DNA of 64,000 bases. Origin: an uncultured Faecalibacterium sp. GTDB taxonomy: Bacteria > Bacillota > Clostridia > Oscillospirales > Ruminococcaceae. The notes below the pieces were generated by a model. The model did not search any database. It was not told the origin of the DNA and was given only the letters and a program-made list of their open reading frames with translations. The DNA lies in NCBI GenBank assembly GCA_937907025.1, contig CALESJ010000027.1:1-64000 (forward strand). Direction: 5' to 3'. A program made the position numbers and the translations under genes. Shown here piece by piece: positions 39,864 to 47,836 of this stretch. Position 1 is the stretch's first letter; the number at the start of each line of letters is the position of its first letter.

Positions 39864-40184
39864 TCAATCCTGCAGGATGGCCTCTACCGCCGCGGCGGTT
39901 AGATGCCAGGCCTGCTCAAATTCCGTTAGATAACAGATTCCATCCTGCGTCAGACTGTAATACTTGCGGCTGGGCCCGCTGGGAGATGCCCTGTATTCCG
40001 CTTTCAGCAGTCCTTTGCGTTCCAGGCGCAAGAGCAGCGGATACAGGGTTCCTTCGTTCACATCGGCAAATCCTGCCTGCCGCAGTGCTGCGGCAATCGC
40101 ATACCCGTAGGAAGCTTCCCGGGAGATAATTTTGAGGATGCAGCCTTCCAGTGTTCCCTTGTTCAGCTGTGAACGTTCAAACAT
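39864..40184 (-). CDS. PadR-family transcription regulator
   Basis: The 106-residue protein is a compact PadR: 'LNKGTLEGCILKII', 'SYGYAIAAALRQAGF', then 'VNEGTLYPLLLRLERKGLL' (residues about 42-60), the recognition helix and wing, and 'GPSRKYYSLTQDG' next. It binds operators as a dimer and represses until a ligand or stress relieves it. The start is the ATG preceded by AAGGGGATG. It leads an operon with the two HAAS-like membrane genes and probably controls its own promoter. Confidence 0.9.
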   Translation of the reverse strand: MFERSQLNKGTLEGCILKIISREASYGYAIAAALRQAGFADVNEGTLYPLLLRLERKGLLKAEYRASPSGPSRKYYSLTQDGICYLTEFEQAWHLTAAAVEAILQD

Positions 40185-40200
40185 GGTGCATCCCCTTCCA

Positions 40201-40261
40201 CTACCTTGCATTGCAAGGCTCCTTCTAGCTATATTGTAATGCAAGGTAGTGGTGTTGTCAA
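40201..40261 (-). promoter_or_regulatory. Promoter and PadR operator
   Basis: Minus-strand TTGACA (40256-40261), 17 bases, TACAAT (40233-40238). A perfect 12-base inverted pair CTACCTTGCATT (40201-40212)/AATGCAAGGTAG (40238-40249) straddles the promoter, with a palindrome CCTTGCATTGCAAGG at 40204-40218. These fit dimer sites for the PadR protein encoded just downstream. Confidence 0.7.
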
Positions 40262-40382
40262 TCGGTCACGATGTATTTTTTGTTTTCTCGATGCAACTCT
40301 ATGTTGCGCAGTTGCAACCGTATTTTGGTGGTGCTCCTGCGTGAAATGGTGTATGATGGCAGTGTAAAGGAGGTTGCCCGAC

Positions 40383-41123
40383 ATGACATTCGGTGAAAAG
40401 ATTCAAACGCTTCGTAAGGAGTCCGGCCTTTCCCAGGAGGAACTAGCTTGTCAACTGGGGGTATCCCGGCAGGCCATCAGCAAATGGGAGCGGGACAGTG
40501 GCTATCCCGAAACCGACAAAATCATCCGCATGGGTAAGCTGTTCCATGTAACGCTGGACTATCTGCTCAATGAAGAAGGAGCCTCTTCCTCAGGGCCAGA
40601 TATGGCGGACGGGTTGTATGTAAGCCGGGAAAGCGCCGAAGGCTTTCTTACCTATCAGAAGCGCAAGTTGGTCAAAATTGCGACGGCAGTCGGGCTGATG
40701 GTGGCCGGGCTTTCTCTTTCCTTTATAAATAGCGGTGACATTTTGTTCATGCTCTTTCTGATTGCAGCGATCCTGTTGCTGATTTCGATTCCTTTGGCTG
40801 ATGACCCCTACCGCAGCTTCTATCAGGAGCCGCTCTCCTTTGACAAAAAAGTTCTGACTGAACTGCGCAGCATCTACGCCGAAAAGAAGGGGCGTCTACT
40901 GGCGGCAACGCTGGGCGGGGCCGCACTGATTGGAATCGGACTGCTAGTCTTTCCCCTGCTTCTTCCCTCGCAGTCGGCGGCAGACGAGCTGATGATAAGT
41001 GCAGGAATGCTCCTTGCCGGGGCCGGCGCGTTTTTATGCATCTATGCTCATGGGATGACCCGGACCTATCGGCGACTGACCATGAACGAAGTCTTCTTCT
41101 GTAAAACGCAAAAGAAAGGGTGA
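40383..41123 (+). CDS. XRE regulator with C-terminal membrane helices
   Basis: The 246-residue protein has an N-terminal XRE domain ('GLSQEELACQLGVSRQAISKWE' within residues 15-38). After a short linker, four hydrophobic helices follow at about 97-116, 119-137, 178-197 and 203-221. Such membrane-bound XRE proteins are common in Clostridia; they may sense the envelope and regulate nearby genes. AAAGGAGG before the ATG sets the start. A lipoprotein gene follows seven bases later. Confidence 0.85.
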   Translation: MTFGEKIQTLRKESGLSQEELACQLGVSRQAISKWERDSGYPETDKIIRMGKLFHVTLDYLLNEEGASSSGPDMADGLYVSRESAEGFLTYQKRKLVKIATAVGLMVAGLSLSFINSGDILFMLFLIAAILLLISIPLADDPYRSFYQEPLSFDKKVLTELRSIYAEKKGRLLAATLGGAALIGIGLLVFPLLLPSQSAADELMISAGMLLAGAGAFLCIYAHGMTRTYRRLTMNEVFFCKTQKKG

Positions 41124-41129
41124 TCTGAT

Positions 41130-41558
41130 GTGAAACAAAGTGTATTTACCGTATTCCTGCTGGCCTGCCTGGCATCTGCATTGACTGGGTGTGCAAATGT
41201 ATCCCGGCAAGAAATGTTGGAGAAGGCGCAGGAAATCTCCGTCACAGATGCAACCGGTCTTCCGCTTCGAACCATCACTGATCAGGAAGAAATCGAAGAG
41301 TTGACAGCATCCCTGTACCCGGAAAGCTGGGCTCCGGCTGATCTTCCTGAGGATGCCCAACTTCTTGGTACGCTCACATTCCGGCAAGAAAGCACTCGAC
41401 ACTTCTGGGAGGAATCCACCGATAGCATCCTGCATCAAACGGCGGAGTTGACTGTATACGAGGGAGGGTTCTTCTGCCTGGATGTGGGCGGGGGTCAAGT
41501 AAATTTCACGGTCAGTGAAGAAGAGGCAGCCCCAGTGACCACTCTATTTAAAGACTGA
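41130..41558 (+). CDS. Small lipoprotein
   Basis: The 142-residue protein starts at GTG and has a clear lipoprotein signal: basic start, hydrophobic core and lipobox 'SALTGC21'. The mature part is acidic and strand-rich, without a known domain. It is co-transcribed with the membrane XRE gene, so it may feed that regulator. A terminator follows. Confidence 0.7.
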   Translation: MKQSVFTVFLLACLASALTGCANVSRQEMLEKAQEISVTDATGLPLRTITDQEEIEELTASLYPESWAPADLPEDAQLLGTLTFRQESTRHFWEESTDSILHQTAELTVYEGGFFCLDVGGGQVNFTVSEEEAAPVTTLFKD

Positions 41559-41612
41559 AAAAAACGCACCGTCCACCGGATGCTTTCCGGAAGAAGGTGC
41601 GTGTTATTATAT
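41559..41612 (+). terminator. Terminator after the lipoprotein gene
   Basis: AACGCACC/GGTGCGTT outer stem with an inner CCGG/CCGG pair, then a T-rich run. It lies between convergent genes. Confidence 0.6.
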
Positions 41613-41638
41613 TTCTTTTCTTTAATGTTGCGTTAATT

Positions 41639-42169
41639 TCAGGCCTTTTCCCACGGGGAACGGACAATCTCCCCGGAATCGACCTTGGTGAAATCCGGCA
41701 CCTCAGCCCCGGCTTTCACAATGCCGCCGGGTGCCACATGGACGGCGGTGCCCAGATGTGCATCATGGTCCACAATGGTTCCGGCGTTGAGCAGGCATCC
41801 GGCACCGGTGCTCACATTGGCCCCCACAAAGGCAAAGGGCAGTACCACCGTTCCCACTCCCAGATGGGCGGACGAGCAGACTTCCGCTGCCGGGTGGATG
41901 AACACCGGCAGCTGGTACCCTGCCGCGCGCAGTTTTCGCAGCAGGTCCCTGCGCAGCTGGTTATCCCCCACCGCCACAAAAGCAGCCTGGCAGCGGCGCT
42001 GCAGTTCCGGGTCCACAAAGTCCCGCATGGTTCCCGCACAGTCGGGTGCGTTGTCGTCCAGATATACCGGCGTTCCCCATCCGGTATCGGCCAGCATTTC
42101 GCCCAGCTGTTTGCCGAAGCCACCGCGGCCCAGCACCAGCACCTGTTTCCGATACGACAAAATCGACAT
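41639..42169 (-). CDS. NeuD/PglD-like sugar O/N-acetyltransferase
   Basis: The 176-residue protein has the two-part build of the NeuD/PglD family: a Rossmann-like start ('VLVLGRGGFGKQL', residues 9-21) and a left-handed beta-helix with hexapeptide-like repeats ('SAHLGVGTVVLPFAFVGANVS', split over 108-128). A His for acetyl-CoA catalysis lies in 'IVDHDAHLG'. It would acetylate an amino sugar for a surface glycan. The ATG follows AAAGGGGCG. It stands alone, away from the polysaccharide cluster. Confidence 0.75.
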   Translation of the reverse strand: MSILSYRKQVLVLGRGGFGKQLGEMLADTGWGTPVYLDDNAPDCAGTMRDFVDPELQRRCQAAFVAVGDNQLRRDLLRKLRAAGYQLPVFIHPAAEVCSSAHLGVGTVVLPFAFVGANVSTGAGCLLNAGTIVDHDAHLGTAVHVAPGGIVKAGAEVPDFTKVDSGEIVRSPWEKA

Positions 42170-42199
42170 ATATGTCGCCCCTTTCGCGTTTCTTCTGTC

Positions 42200-42228
42200 A
42201 GTATAGCACTTTCGCAGAATTGCAACAA
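42200..42228 (-). promoter_or_regulatory. Promoter of the NeuD/PglD-like gene
   Basis: TTGTTG (42223-42228), 17 bases, TATACT (42200-42205) on the minus strand, about 30 bases before the ATG. The stretch 42229-42354 beyond it shows nothing further. Confidence 0.5.
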
Positions 42229-42354
42229 GACAAAAGCAAACCACTGGGCTGTTATAAAGTCATACTTCCATGCCGGCAAGCCCATCAAAATCGACAAAAA
42301 GCGCCTTATAAAGCCCCGGCGGATGGGTAGTTGGCTGAAAAACTTTTTTCATAC

Positions 42355-42383
42355 TTGCAATTTTTCCCATCCGGCTTTACACT
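42355..42383 (+). promoter_or_regulatory. Promoter of the pur operon leader
   Basis: TTGCAA (42355-42360), 17 bases, TACACT (42378-42383). Transcription would begin near 42390, giving a leader of about 190 bases before purE. Confidence 0.6.
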
Positions 42384-42439
42384 AAATTTACAGGATGCCC
42401 CACTATTTCCCGGGCAAATTTTTGTAAGGAGGGTGCGCC

Positions 42440-42526
42440 GTGCCGTATCCGTTGTACAACGAAATTTCCATGCGCGTGCATCCTTGCACGCCGAAGCGGG
42501 GCAGCCGTGTATCTCATTACCAGTAA
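42440..42526 (+). CDS. Possible 28-residue leader peptide of the pur operon
   Basis: A GTG six bases after AAGGAGGG opens a 28-codon frame that ends with TAA at the foot of the next terminator stem. The product has His, Cys, Pro, Lys, Arg and a 'SHYQ' end. A short well-initiated frame abutting an intrinsic terminator is the layout of ribosome-mediated attenuation. No relation to a known leader peptide is recognised. Confidence 0.5.
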   Translation: MPYPLYNEISMRVHPCTPKRGSRVSHYQ

Positions 42527-42564
42527 GCGCAGTGTATATGTATACGCTGCGCTGTTTTATTTTT
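42526..42564 (+). terminator. Attenuator-like terminator before purE
   Basis: A 13-bp stem AGCGCAGTGTATA/TATACGCTGCGCT (one G-T pair) with a two-base loop and TTTTATTTTT. It starts at the last base of the leader ORF stop codon, so a ribosome finishing that ORF would cover the left arm. I see no known purine riboswitch core in the leader. Confidence 0.75.
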
Positions 42565-42580
42565 CAGGGAGGTCAAGTTT

Positions 42581-43087
42581 ATGGAAAACCGCAAGAAAGT
42601 AGCCGTGATCATGGGTTCGGACAGCGACTGGCCGGTCGTGAAGGGTGCCTGCAGCATCCTGAAGGAGTTCGACGTTCCGTTTGAGGCTCACATCCTGTCG
42701 GCCCACCGTACCCCGGAAGCCGCCGCCGCTTTTGCCAAGAGCGCCCGTGAGAACGGGTTCGGCGTCATCCTGTGCGCGGCCGGCATGGCGGCTCACCTGG
42801 CCGGTGCCTTTGCCGCCAACACCACCCTGCCGGTCATCGGCATTCCCATGAAGGGCGGCGCCATGGACGGCATGGATGCCCTGCTGGCCACCGTGCAGAT
42901 GCCTTCCGGTTTCCCTGTGGCCACCGTTGCCCTGAACGGCGCCAAGAACGCCGCTTATCTGGCCGTGGCTATCCTGGCTGTGGCCGATGAGGAACTGGCC
43001 GGCAAGCTGGCCGCTTTCCGCGCCGACACCGCCGCCGCCATCGCCAAAAAGGACGCTGCCGTGGCCGCTGAAGCCGCTGCCCTGTAA
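42581..43087 (+). CDS. purE: N5-CAIR mutase, PurE
   Basis: The 168-residue protein converts N5-CAIR to CAIR in purine synthesis. The signature 'MGSDSDWPV' (residues 11-19), 'SAHRTPE' (40-46) and 'AAGMAAHLAG' with the catalytic His (66-75) are present. It looks like class I, which needs PurK, yet no purK lies in this window. The C-terminal 20 residues are Ala-rich. AGGGAGG precedes the ATG. First gene of the pur operon. Confidence 0.95.
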   Translation: MENRKKVAVIMGSDSDWPVVKGACSILKEFDVPFEAHILSAHRTPEAAAAFAKSARENGFGVILCAAGMAAHLAGAFAANTTLPVIGIPMKGGAMDGMDALLATVQMPSGFPVATVALNGAKNAAYLAVAILAVADEELAGKLAAFRADTAAAIAKKDAAVAAEAAAL

Positions 43088-43099
43088 CACAGTTTTGTG

Positions 43100-43128
43100 T
43101 TGCGCCCTACCGCGAAAACAGGTACAAT
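43100..43128 (+). promoter_or_regulatory. Possible internal promoter before purC
   Basis: TTGCGC (43100-43105), 17 bases, TACAAT (43123-43128), in the 126-base gap between purE and purC. Confidence 0.5.
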
Positions 43129-43213
43129 AGAGTTGTGGGACCCTGCGTTCGGCACCGTGCCGTTCGCCTATATATAAAAGTGTAATTTCATAAAACAAAA
43201 GGAGAGTTTTATC

Positions 43214-43927
43214 ATGGATATCAAAGTTCTTGATCAGATGTACGAAGGCAAGGCCAAGCAGGTTTTCGCTACCAGCGACCCCGAAATCGTTATGGTTCAC
43301 TACAAGGATGACGCCACTGCCGGCGACGGTGAAAAGAAGGGCACCATCCGTGACAAGGGCATCGTTAACAACAAGCTCTCCAACGCTCTGATGCAGAAGC
43401 TGGAAAAAGAGGGCGTTCCCACCCACTATGTGGAGGAAATCAATGACCGTGACACCTTCGTGAAGAAGGTGGAGATCGTTCCTCTGGAAGTCATCATCCG
43501 CAACGTTGCCGCCGGCCACTTCAGCCTGCGCATGGGCGTGCCCGAAGGCACTCCGTTCAAGACCCCCATCCTGGAATTCAGCTACAAGAACGATGATCTG
43601 CATGACCCGTTCATCAACCATTACTATGCCCTGGCTCTGGACCTGGCCACCCAGGAAGAGATCGACACCATCACCCGTTACGCTTTCAAGGTCAACGAAG
43701 TGCTGAAGAAGATCCTGCTGGATGCCAACATCCGTCTGATCGACTTCAAGCTGGAGTTCGGCCGCCTGCCCGATGGCACCATCATCCTGGCCGATGAGAT
43801 CAGCCCCGACACCTGCCGTTTCTGGGATGCCACCACCGGCGCTCACCTGGACAAGGACCTGTTCCGCCGCGATATGGGCGGTGAGGCCGACGCTTACCAG
43901 GAAGTCATGAAGCGTCTGCTGGGCTAA
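43214..43927 (+). CDS. purC: SAICAR synthetase
   Basis: The 237-residue enzyme joins CAIR and aspartate using ATP. 'YEGKAKQVF' (residues 10-18), 'VEIVPLEVIIRNVAAGHFS' near 84-102 and 'LIDFKLEFG' with 'LADEISPDTCRFWD' later on are the family landmarks for ATP and metal binding. Length is typical for bacterial PurC. AAAGGAGAG precedes the ATG. Confidence 0.95.
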   Translation: MDIKVLDQMYEGKAKQVFATSDPEIVMVHYKDDATAGDGEKKGTIRDKGIVNNKLSNALMQKLEKEGVPTHYVEEINDRDTFVKKVEIVPLEVIIRNVAAGHFSLRMGVPEGTPFKTPILEFSYKNDDLHDPFINHYYALALDLATQEEIDTITRYAFKVNEVLKKILLDANIRLIDFKLEFGRLPDGTIILADEISPDTCRFWDATTGAHLDKDLFRRDMGGEADAYQEVMKRLLG

Positions 43928-43967
43928 GACATCTACGCATCCTTTGCTTGAAGAACGGAGTATTGTA

Positions 43968-45440
43968 ATGAGCGAAATGAGCCTTGACAACACCGGCCTG
44001 CACGAAGAATGCGGTGTATTCGGCATCTATGATTCCACCGGCCGCACCGACATGGTCAGTGCCGTGTACAGCGCTTTGTATGCCCTGCAGCATCGCGGGC
44101 AGGAAAGCTGCGGCATTGCCCTGAATGTGGACGGCGTCCTGACCGGGCACCGGGACCTGGGCCTGGTGAGCGAAGTGTTCACCAAGCGTGTGCTGGAGGA
44201 CCTGCCCCACGGCGCCAAGATGGCGACCGGCCATGTGCGGTATGCCACCTCCGGCCAGCGCAGCCGCTCCAACGCCCAGCCCATGGTGCTGCACCACTGC
44301 AAGGGTGCCATGGCGGTATGCCATAACGGCAACCTGACCAATGCCGCCCGTCTGCGTCACCGGCTTGAAATGAGCGGTTCCATCTTCCACGGCACCTCTG
44401 ACACCGAGGTCATCGGCTACCTGCTGACCCAGAACCGCCTGATCTCCCCCGACATCGAAACCGCCGTCTGCCGCACCATGGAACAGATCGATGGTGCGTA
44501 CAGCCTGGTCATCATGACCCACACCAAGCTGATTGCTGCCCGTGACCCCCACGGGTTCCGCCCCCTGTGCATCGGCGCCCTGCCCGACGGTTCCGGCTTT
44601 GCCTTTGCTTCGGAATCCTGTGCCCTGGACGCCGTTGGCGCCACCATGCTGCGGGATGTGGAGCCGGGCGAGATCGTGGTGGCAGACCGTAACGGTCTGC
44701 GCAGCATCCGCACCCACTGCAACACCGCCCCGCACACCCTGTGCGTGTTTGAGTACATTTACTTTGCCCGTCCGGACTCGGTCATCGAGGGCACCTGCGT
44801 TCACGAGGCCCGCCTGCAGGCCGGCCGTTTTCTGGCGCAGGAGCACCCGGTGGACGCCGATGTGGTCATCGGCGCGCCGGACTCCGGCCTGGACGCCGCC
44901 CTTGGCTTTGCCCAGGAAAGCGGCATTCCCTACGGTGTGGGATTCATCAAGAACAAGTATGTGGGCCGCACCTTCATTCAGGGCAGCCAGGCCCAGCGGG
45001 AGAGCAGCGTGCGCATCAAGCTGAACGCCATCTCCTCCACCGTGGCCGGCAAGCGTGTGGTGCTGGTGGACGACTCCATCGTCCGCGGCACCACCAGCGC
45101 CCGCACCATCAAACTGCTGCGTGACGCCGGCGCCAAGGAAGTGCACTACCGCATTTCCGCCCCGCCTTTTGCCCATCCGTGCTATTTCGGTACCGACATT
45201 CCGGACGAAAAGCTGCTGATCGCCACCGGACACACGGTGGAAGAGATCAACAAGATGGTGGGTTCGGACACGCTGGGCTATCTGAGCATCGAACATGTGC
45301 AGCAGCTGGCCCCCAAGAGCAAATGCGGCTACTGTGTGGGCTGCTTCACCGGCGAATACCCGGTAGACCCGCCCAAAGAACCCATGAACATTGTGTACGA
45401 CCGGCCGTTGAGCCAGTCCAACACCAACAAAAAGCTGTGA
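43968..45440 (+). CDS. purF: Amidophosphoribosyltransferase
   Basis: The 490-residue enzyme makes phosphoribosylamine from PRPP and glutamine, the first step of purine synthesis. Cys15 in 'HEEC15GVFG' would become the N-terminal nucleophile after loss of a 14-residue propeptide. The PRPP loop is 'VVLVDDSIVRGTT' near 363-375. Cysteines in 'CGYCVGCF' near 452-459 are in place for the [4Fe-4S] cluster of the B. subtilis type. CGGAG precedes the ATG at 43968; an earlier reading lacks a site. Confidence 0.95.
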   Translation: MSEMSLDNTGLHEECGVFGIYDSTGRTDMVSAVYSALYALQHRGQESCGIALNVDGVLTGHRDLGLVSEVFTKRVLEDLPHGAKMATGHVRYATSGQRSRSNAQPMVLHHCKGAMAVCHNGNLTNAARLRHRLEMSGSIFHGTSDTEVIGYLLTQNRLISPDIETAVCRTMEQIDGAYSLVIMTHTKLIAARDPHGFRPLCIGALPDGSGFAFASESCALDAVGATMLRDVEPGEIVVADRNGLRSIRTHCNTAPHTLCVFEYIYFARPDSVIEGTCVHEARLQAGRFLAQEHPVDADVVIGAPDSGLDAALGFAQESGIPYGVGFIKNKYVGRTFIQGSQAQRESSVRIKLNAISSTVAGKRVVLVDDSIVRGTTSARTIKLLRDAGAKEVHYRISAPPFAHPCYFGTDIPDEKLLIATGHTVEEINKMVGSDTLGYLSIEHVQQLAPKSKCGYCVGCFTGEYPVDPPKEPMNIVYDRPLSQSNTNKKL

Positions 45441-45461
45441 TTGAAGAAGGAGTCAACGACC

Positions 45462-46502
45462 ATGGAGAAAAGCTATTCTGAAAGCTATGCCGCTGCCGGT
45501 GTGGATATTACCGCCGGTTACGAGGCCGTGCGCCTGATGAAGCAGTATGTGGCCCGCACCATGAACGAGCAGTGCATCGGCGGTCTGGGCGGTTTCGGCG
45601 GCCTGTTTGAGCTGGACTGCACCGATATGCCCCATCCGGTGCTGATCTCCGGCACCGACGGCGTTGGCACCAAACTGCGCATCGCCCAGCTGATGAACCG
45701 TCACGATACCATCGGCATCGACTGCGTGGCCATGTGTGTCAACGATGTCATCTGCGCCGGTGCAAAGCCGCTGGTGTTCCTGGACTATATCGCCTGCGGC
45801 AAGAATGTGCCCGAGCGCATTGCCGAGATCGTGAAGGGCGTGGCCGAAGGCTGCGTGCAGGCCGGCTGCTCCCTGGTGGGCGGCGAAACGGCCGAACATC
45901 CCGGTGTCATGCCGGAGGACGACTACGATCTGGCCGGCTTCACCGTGGGTGCCGTGGACAAGAGCAAGATCCTGGACAACTCCACCATGCAGGCCGGCGA
46001 TGTGATCATCGCCCTGCCCTCCACCGGTGTGCATTCCAACGGTTTCTCTCTGGTCCGCAAGATCTTTGACCTGGAGAACAACCCTGACATCCTGAAAAAG
46101 CATTTTGATGAGCTGGGCTGCACCCTGGGCGAAGCTCTGCTGGCTCCCACCAAGATCTACGTCAAGCCGGTTCTGGCTGTGATGAAGGAAATCACCGTGA
46201 AGGGTGTTTCCCACATCACCGGCGGCGGCTTCTATGAGAACATTCCCCGCAGCCTGAAGGCCGGCTGCTGCGCACGCATCGCCAAGGCCGATGTGCGCAC
46301 CCCTGCCCTGTTTGAGCTGCTGGCCAAGACCGGCAACATTCCCGAGCATGACATGTTCAACACCTTCAACATGGGCGTGGGTATGGTACTGACCGTGGCC
46401 GCCGAAGACGCCGACAAGGCCATTGAAATCCTGAAGGCCAACGGCCAGGATGCCTACCGCCTGGGCGTGATTACCGAAGGCGACGGGGTGGAACTGGTAT
46501 GA
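45462..46502 (+). CDS. purM: AIR synthetase
   Basis: The 346-residue enzyme closes the imidazole ring of FGAM with ATP. 'AAGVDITAGYEAV' (residues 9-21), 'GTDGVGTKL' (64-72) and 'GGETAEHPGVMP' (about 140-151) are the usual substrate and metal stretches. AGAAGGAG precedes the ATG at 45462. The stop shares ATGA with purN. Confidence 0.95.
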   Translation: MEKSYSESYAAAGVDITAGYEAVRLMKQYVARTMNEQCIGGLGGFGGLFELDCTDMPHPVLISGTDGVGTKLRIAQLMNRHDTIGIDCVAMCVNDVICAGAKPLVFLDYIACGKNVPERIAEIVKGVAEGCVQAGCSLVGGETAEHPGVMPEDDYDLAGFTVGAVDKSKILDNSTMQAGDVIIALPSTGVHSNGFSLVRKIFDLENNPDILKKHFDELGCTLGEALLAPTKIYVKPVLAVMKEITVKGVSHITGGGFYENIPRSLKAGCCARIAKADVRTPALFELLAKTGNIPEHDMFNTFNMGVGMVLTVAAEDADKAIEILKANGQDAYRLGVITEGDGVELV

Positions 46503-47092
46503 AAAACGTCGCGGTATTGGTATCGGGCGGCGGCACCAACCTGCAGGCCATCCTGGACAGTGAACACCGGGGAGAAAATCCCAACGGGCATGTCACACTG
46601 GTCGTGGCCAGCAAGCCGGGCGTCTACGCCCTGACCCGGGCCGAGAACGCCGGTGTCAAAACCGCCGTGGTGGCCCGCAAGGAATATGCCGACAGCGCGG
46701 CTTTTGACGCGGCTCTGCTGGCTGTCCTGAAAGAGAATCAGATCGACGTGGTGGTCCTGGCCGGATTTTTGAGCGTGTTGGGTCCCAGCGTTATCGCTGC
46801 GTATCCCAATCGCATCCTGAACGTCCATCCCAGTCTGATCCCCAGCTTCTGCGGCCCCGGCTTTTACGGACTGCGGGTGCATGAGGCAGCTCTGGCCCGG
46901 GGTGTCAAGGTCACCGGTGCCACGGTCCATTTCGTGAACGAGGAATGCGACGGCGGGCCCATCCTGCTGCAGAAGGCCGTGGCCGTGCAGCCCGATGATA
47001 CCCCCGAAACTTTGCAGAAGCGGGTGATGGTGGAGGCCGAATGGCAGCTACTGCCCCGCGCCCTGGCCATGGTTTGCAACGACGAGGTGTAA
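46499..47092 (+). CDS. purN: GAR transformylase, folate-dependent
   Basis: The 197-residue enzyme formylates GAR with 10-formyl-THF. It has 'SGGGTNLQAIL' (residues 9-19) for phosphate binding, 'LNVHPSLIPSF' with catalytic His (about 105-115) and 'NEECDGGPI' with catalytic Asp (about 145-153). It overlaps purM by 4 bases and precedes the cyclohydrolase gene by 4 bases. Confidence 0.95.
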   Translation: MKNVAVLVSGGGTNLQAILDSEHRGENPNGHVTLVVASKPGVYALTRAENAGVKTAVVARKEYADSAAFDAALLAVLKENQIDVVVLAGFLSVLGPSVIAAYPNRILNVHPSLIPSFCGPGFYGLRVHEAALARGVKVTGATVHFVNEECDGGPILLQKAVAVQPDDTPETLQKRVMVEAEWQLLPRALAMVCNDEV

Positions 47093-47096
47093 TGCT

Positions 47097-47834
47097 ATGA
47101 AAAAGAATCTGTACAAGTATCTGGCCGGCAATGAATATCCGGGCCGCGGCATCTGCCTGGGACTTTCCCCCGACGGGTCCAAAGCCATGGTGGCTTACTG
47201 GATCATGGGCCGCAGCGCCAACAGCCGCAACCGCGTGTTTGAAGCGCTGCCTGAGCGCGGCGGCATCCGCACCGTGGCGGCCGACCCCGCCAAGATGGAA
47301 GACCCCCATCTGATCATCTACAATCCGGTCCTGACCCTGGGCACCACCACCATCGTGACCAACGGCGACCAGACCGACACCATCTTCGACTTCATGAACG
47401 ACGGTCTGTTCCCGGGGTACAGCTTTGAGGCTGCCCTGGCCACCCGCACCTTTGAGGATGACGCCCCCAACTTCACTCCCCGCATTTCCGGCGTGGTGGA
47501 CATGAAGCAGGGCGGCTACAAGCTGAGCATCCTGAAGAGCTGCGACGGCAATGAGGCCAGCGTACAGCGCCAGACTTTCGACTATCCCCAGCCTGTGGCC
47601 GGTGAGGGTCACCTGATCACCACCTACCAGAAAAACGGCAATCCCATTCCCAGCTTTGCGGGTGAGCCCATGCGGGTAGGCATTGATGAGAGTGACCCCA
47701 ACGAATTTGCCGGCAAATTGTGGGAAGCCCTGAACACCGACAACAAGGTGAGCCTGTTTGTGCGGGCCATCACCCTGGCTACCGGCGACTATGAGGACGT
47801 TATCCTGAACAAATACAACACTGTGGAGGGTTGA
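47097..47834 (+). CDS. IMP cyclohydrolase, PurO-like
   Basis: The 245-residue protein belongs to the IMP cyclohydrolase family first known from archaeal PurO: it starts 'YLAGNEYPGRGICLGLSPDG' (split over residues 8-27) with 'MGRSANSRNRVF' (39-50) and later 'YNPVLTLGTTTIVTNGDQTD'. It closes FAICAR to IMP, the last step, normally done by the PurH N-terminal domain. The next gene supplies the AICAR transformylase, so PurH function is split here. Confidence 0.85.
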   Translation: MKKNLYKYLAGNEYPGRGICLGLSPDGSKAMVAYWIMGRSANSRNRVFEALPERGGIRTVAADPAKMEDPHLIIYNPVLTLGTTTIVTNGDQTDTIFDFMNDGLFPGYSFEAALATRTFEDDAPNFTPRISGVVDMKQGGYKLSILKSCDGNEASVQRQTFDYPQPVAGEGHLITTYQKNGNPIPSFAGEPMRVGIDESDPNEFAGKLWEALNTDNKVSLFVRAITLATGDYEDVILNKYNTVEG

Positions 47835-47836
47835 GC

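Noticed and set aside
42390..42560. Purine riboswitch before purE
   Set aside because: I could not find the conserved three-way junction core. The leader is better described by the short ORF and terminator.
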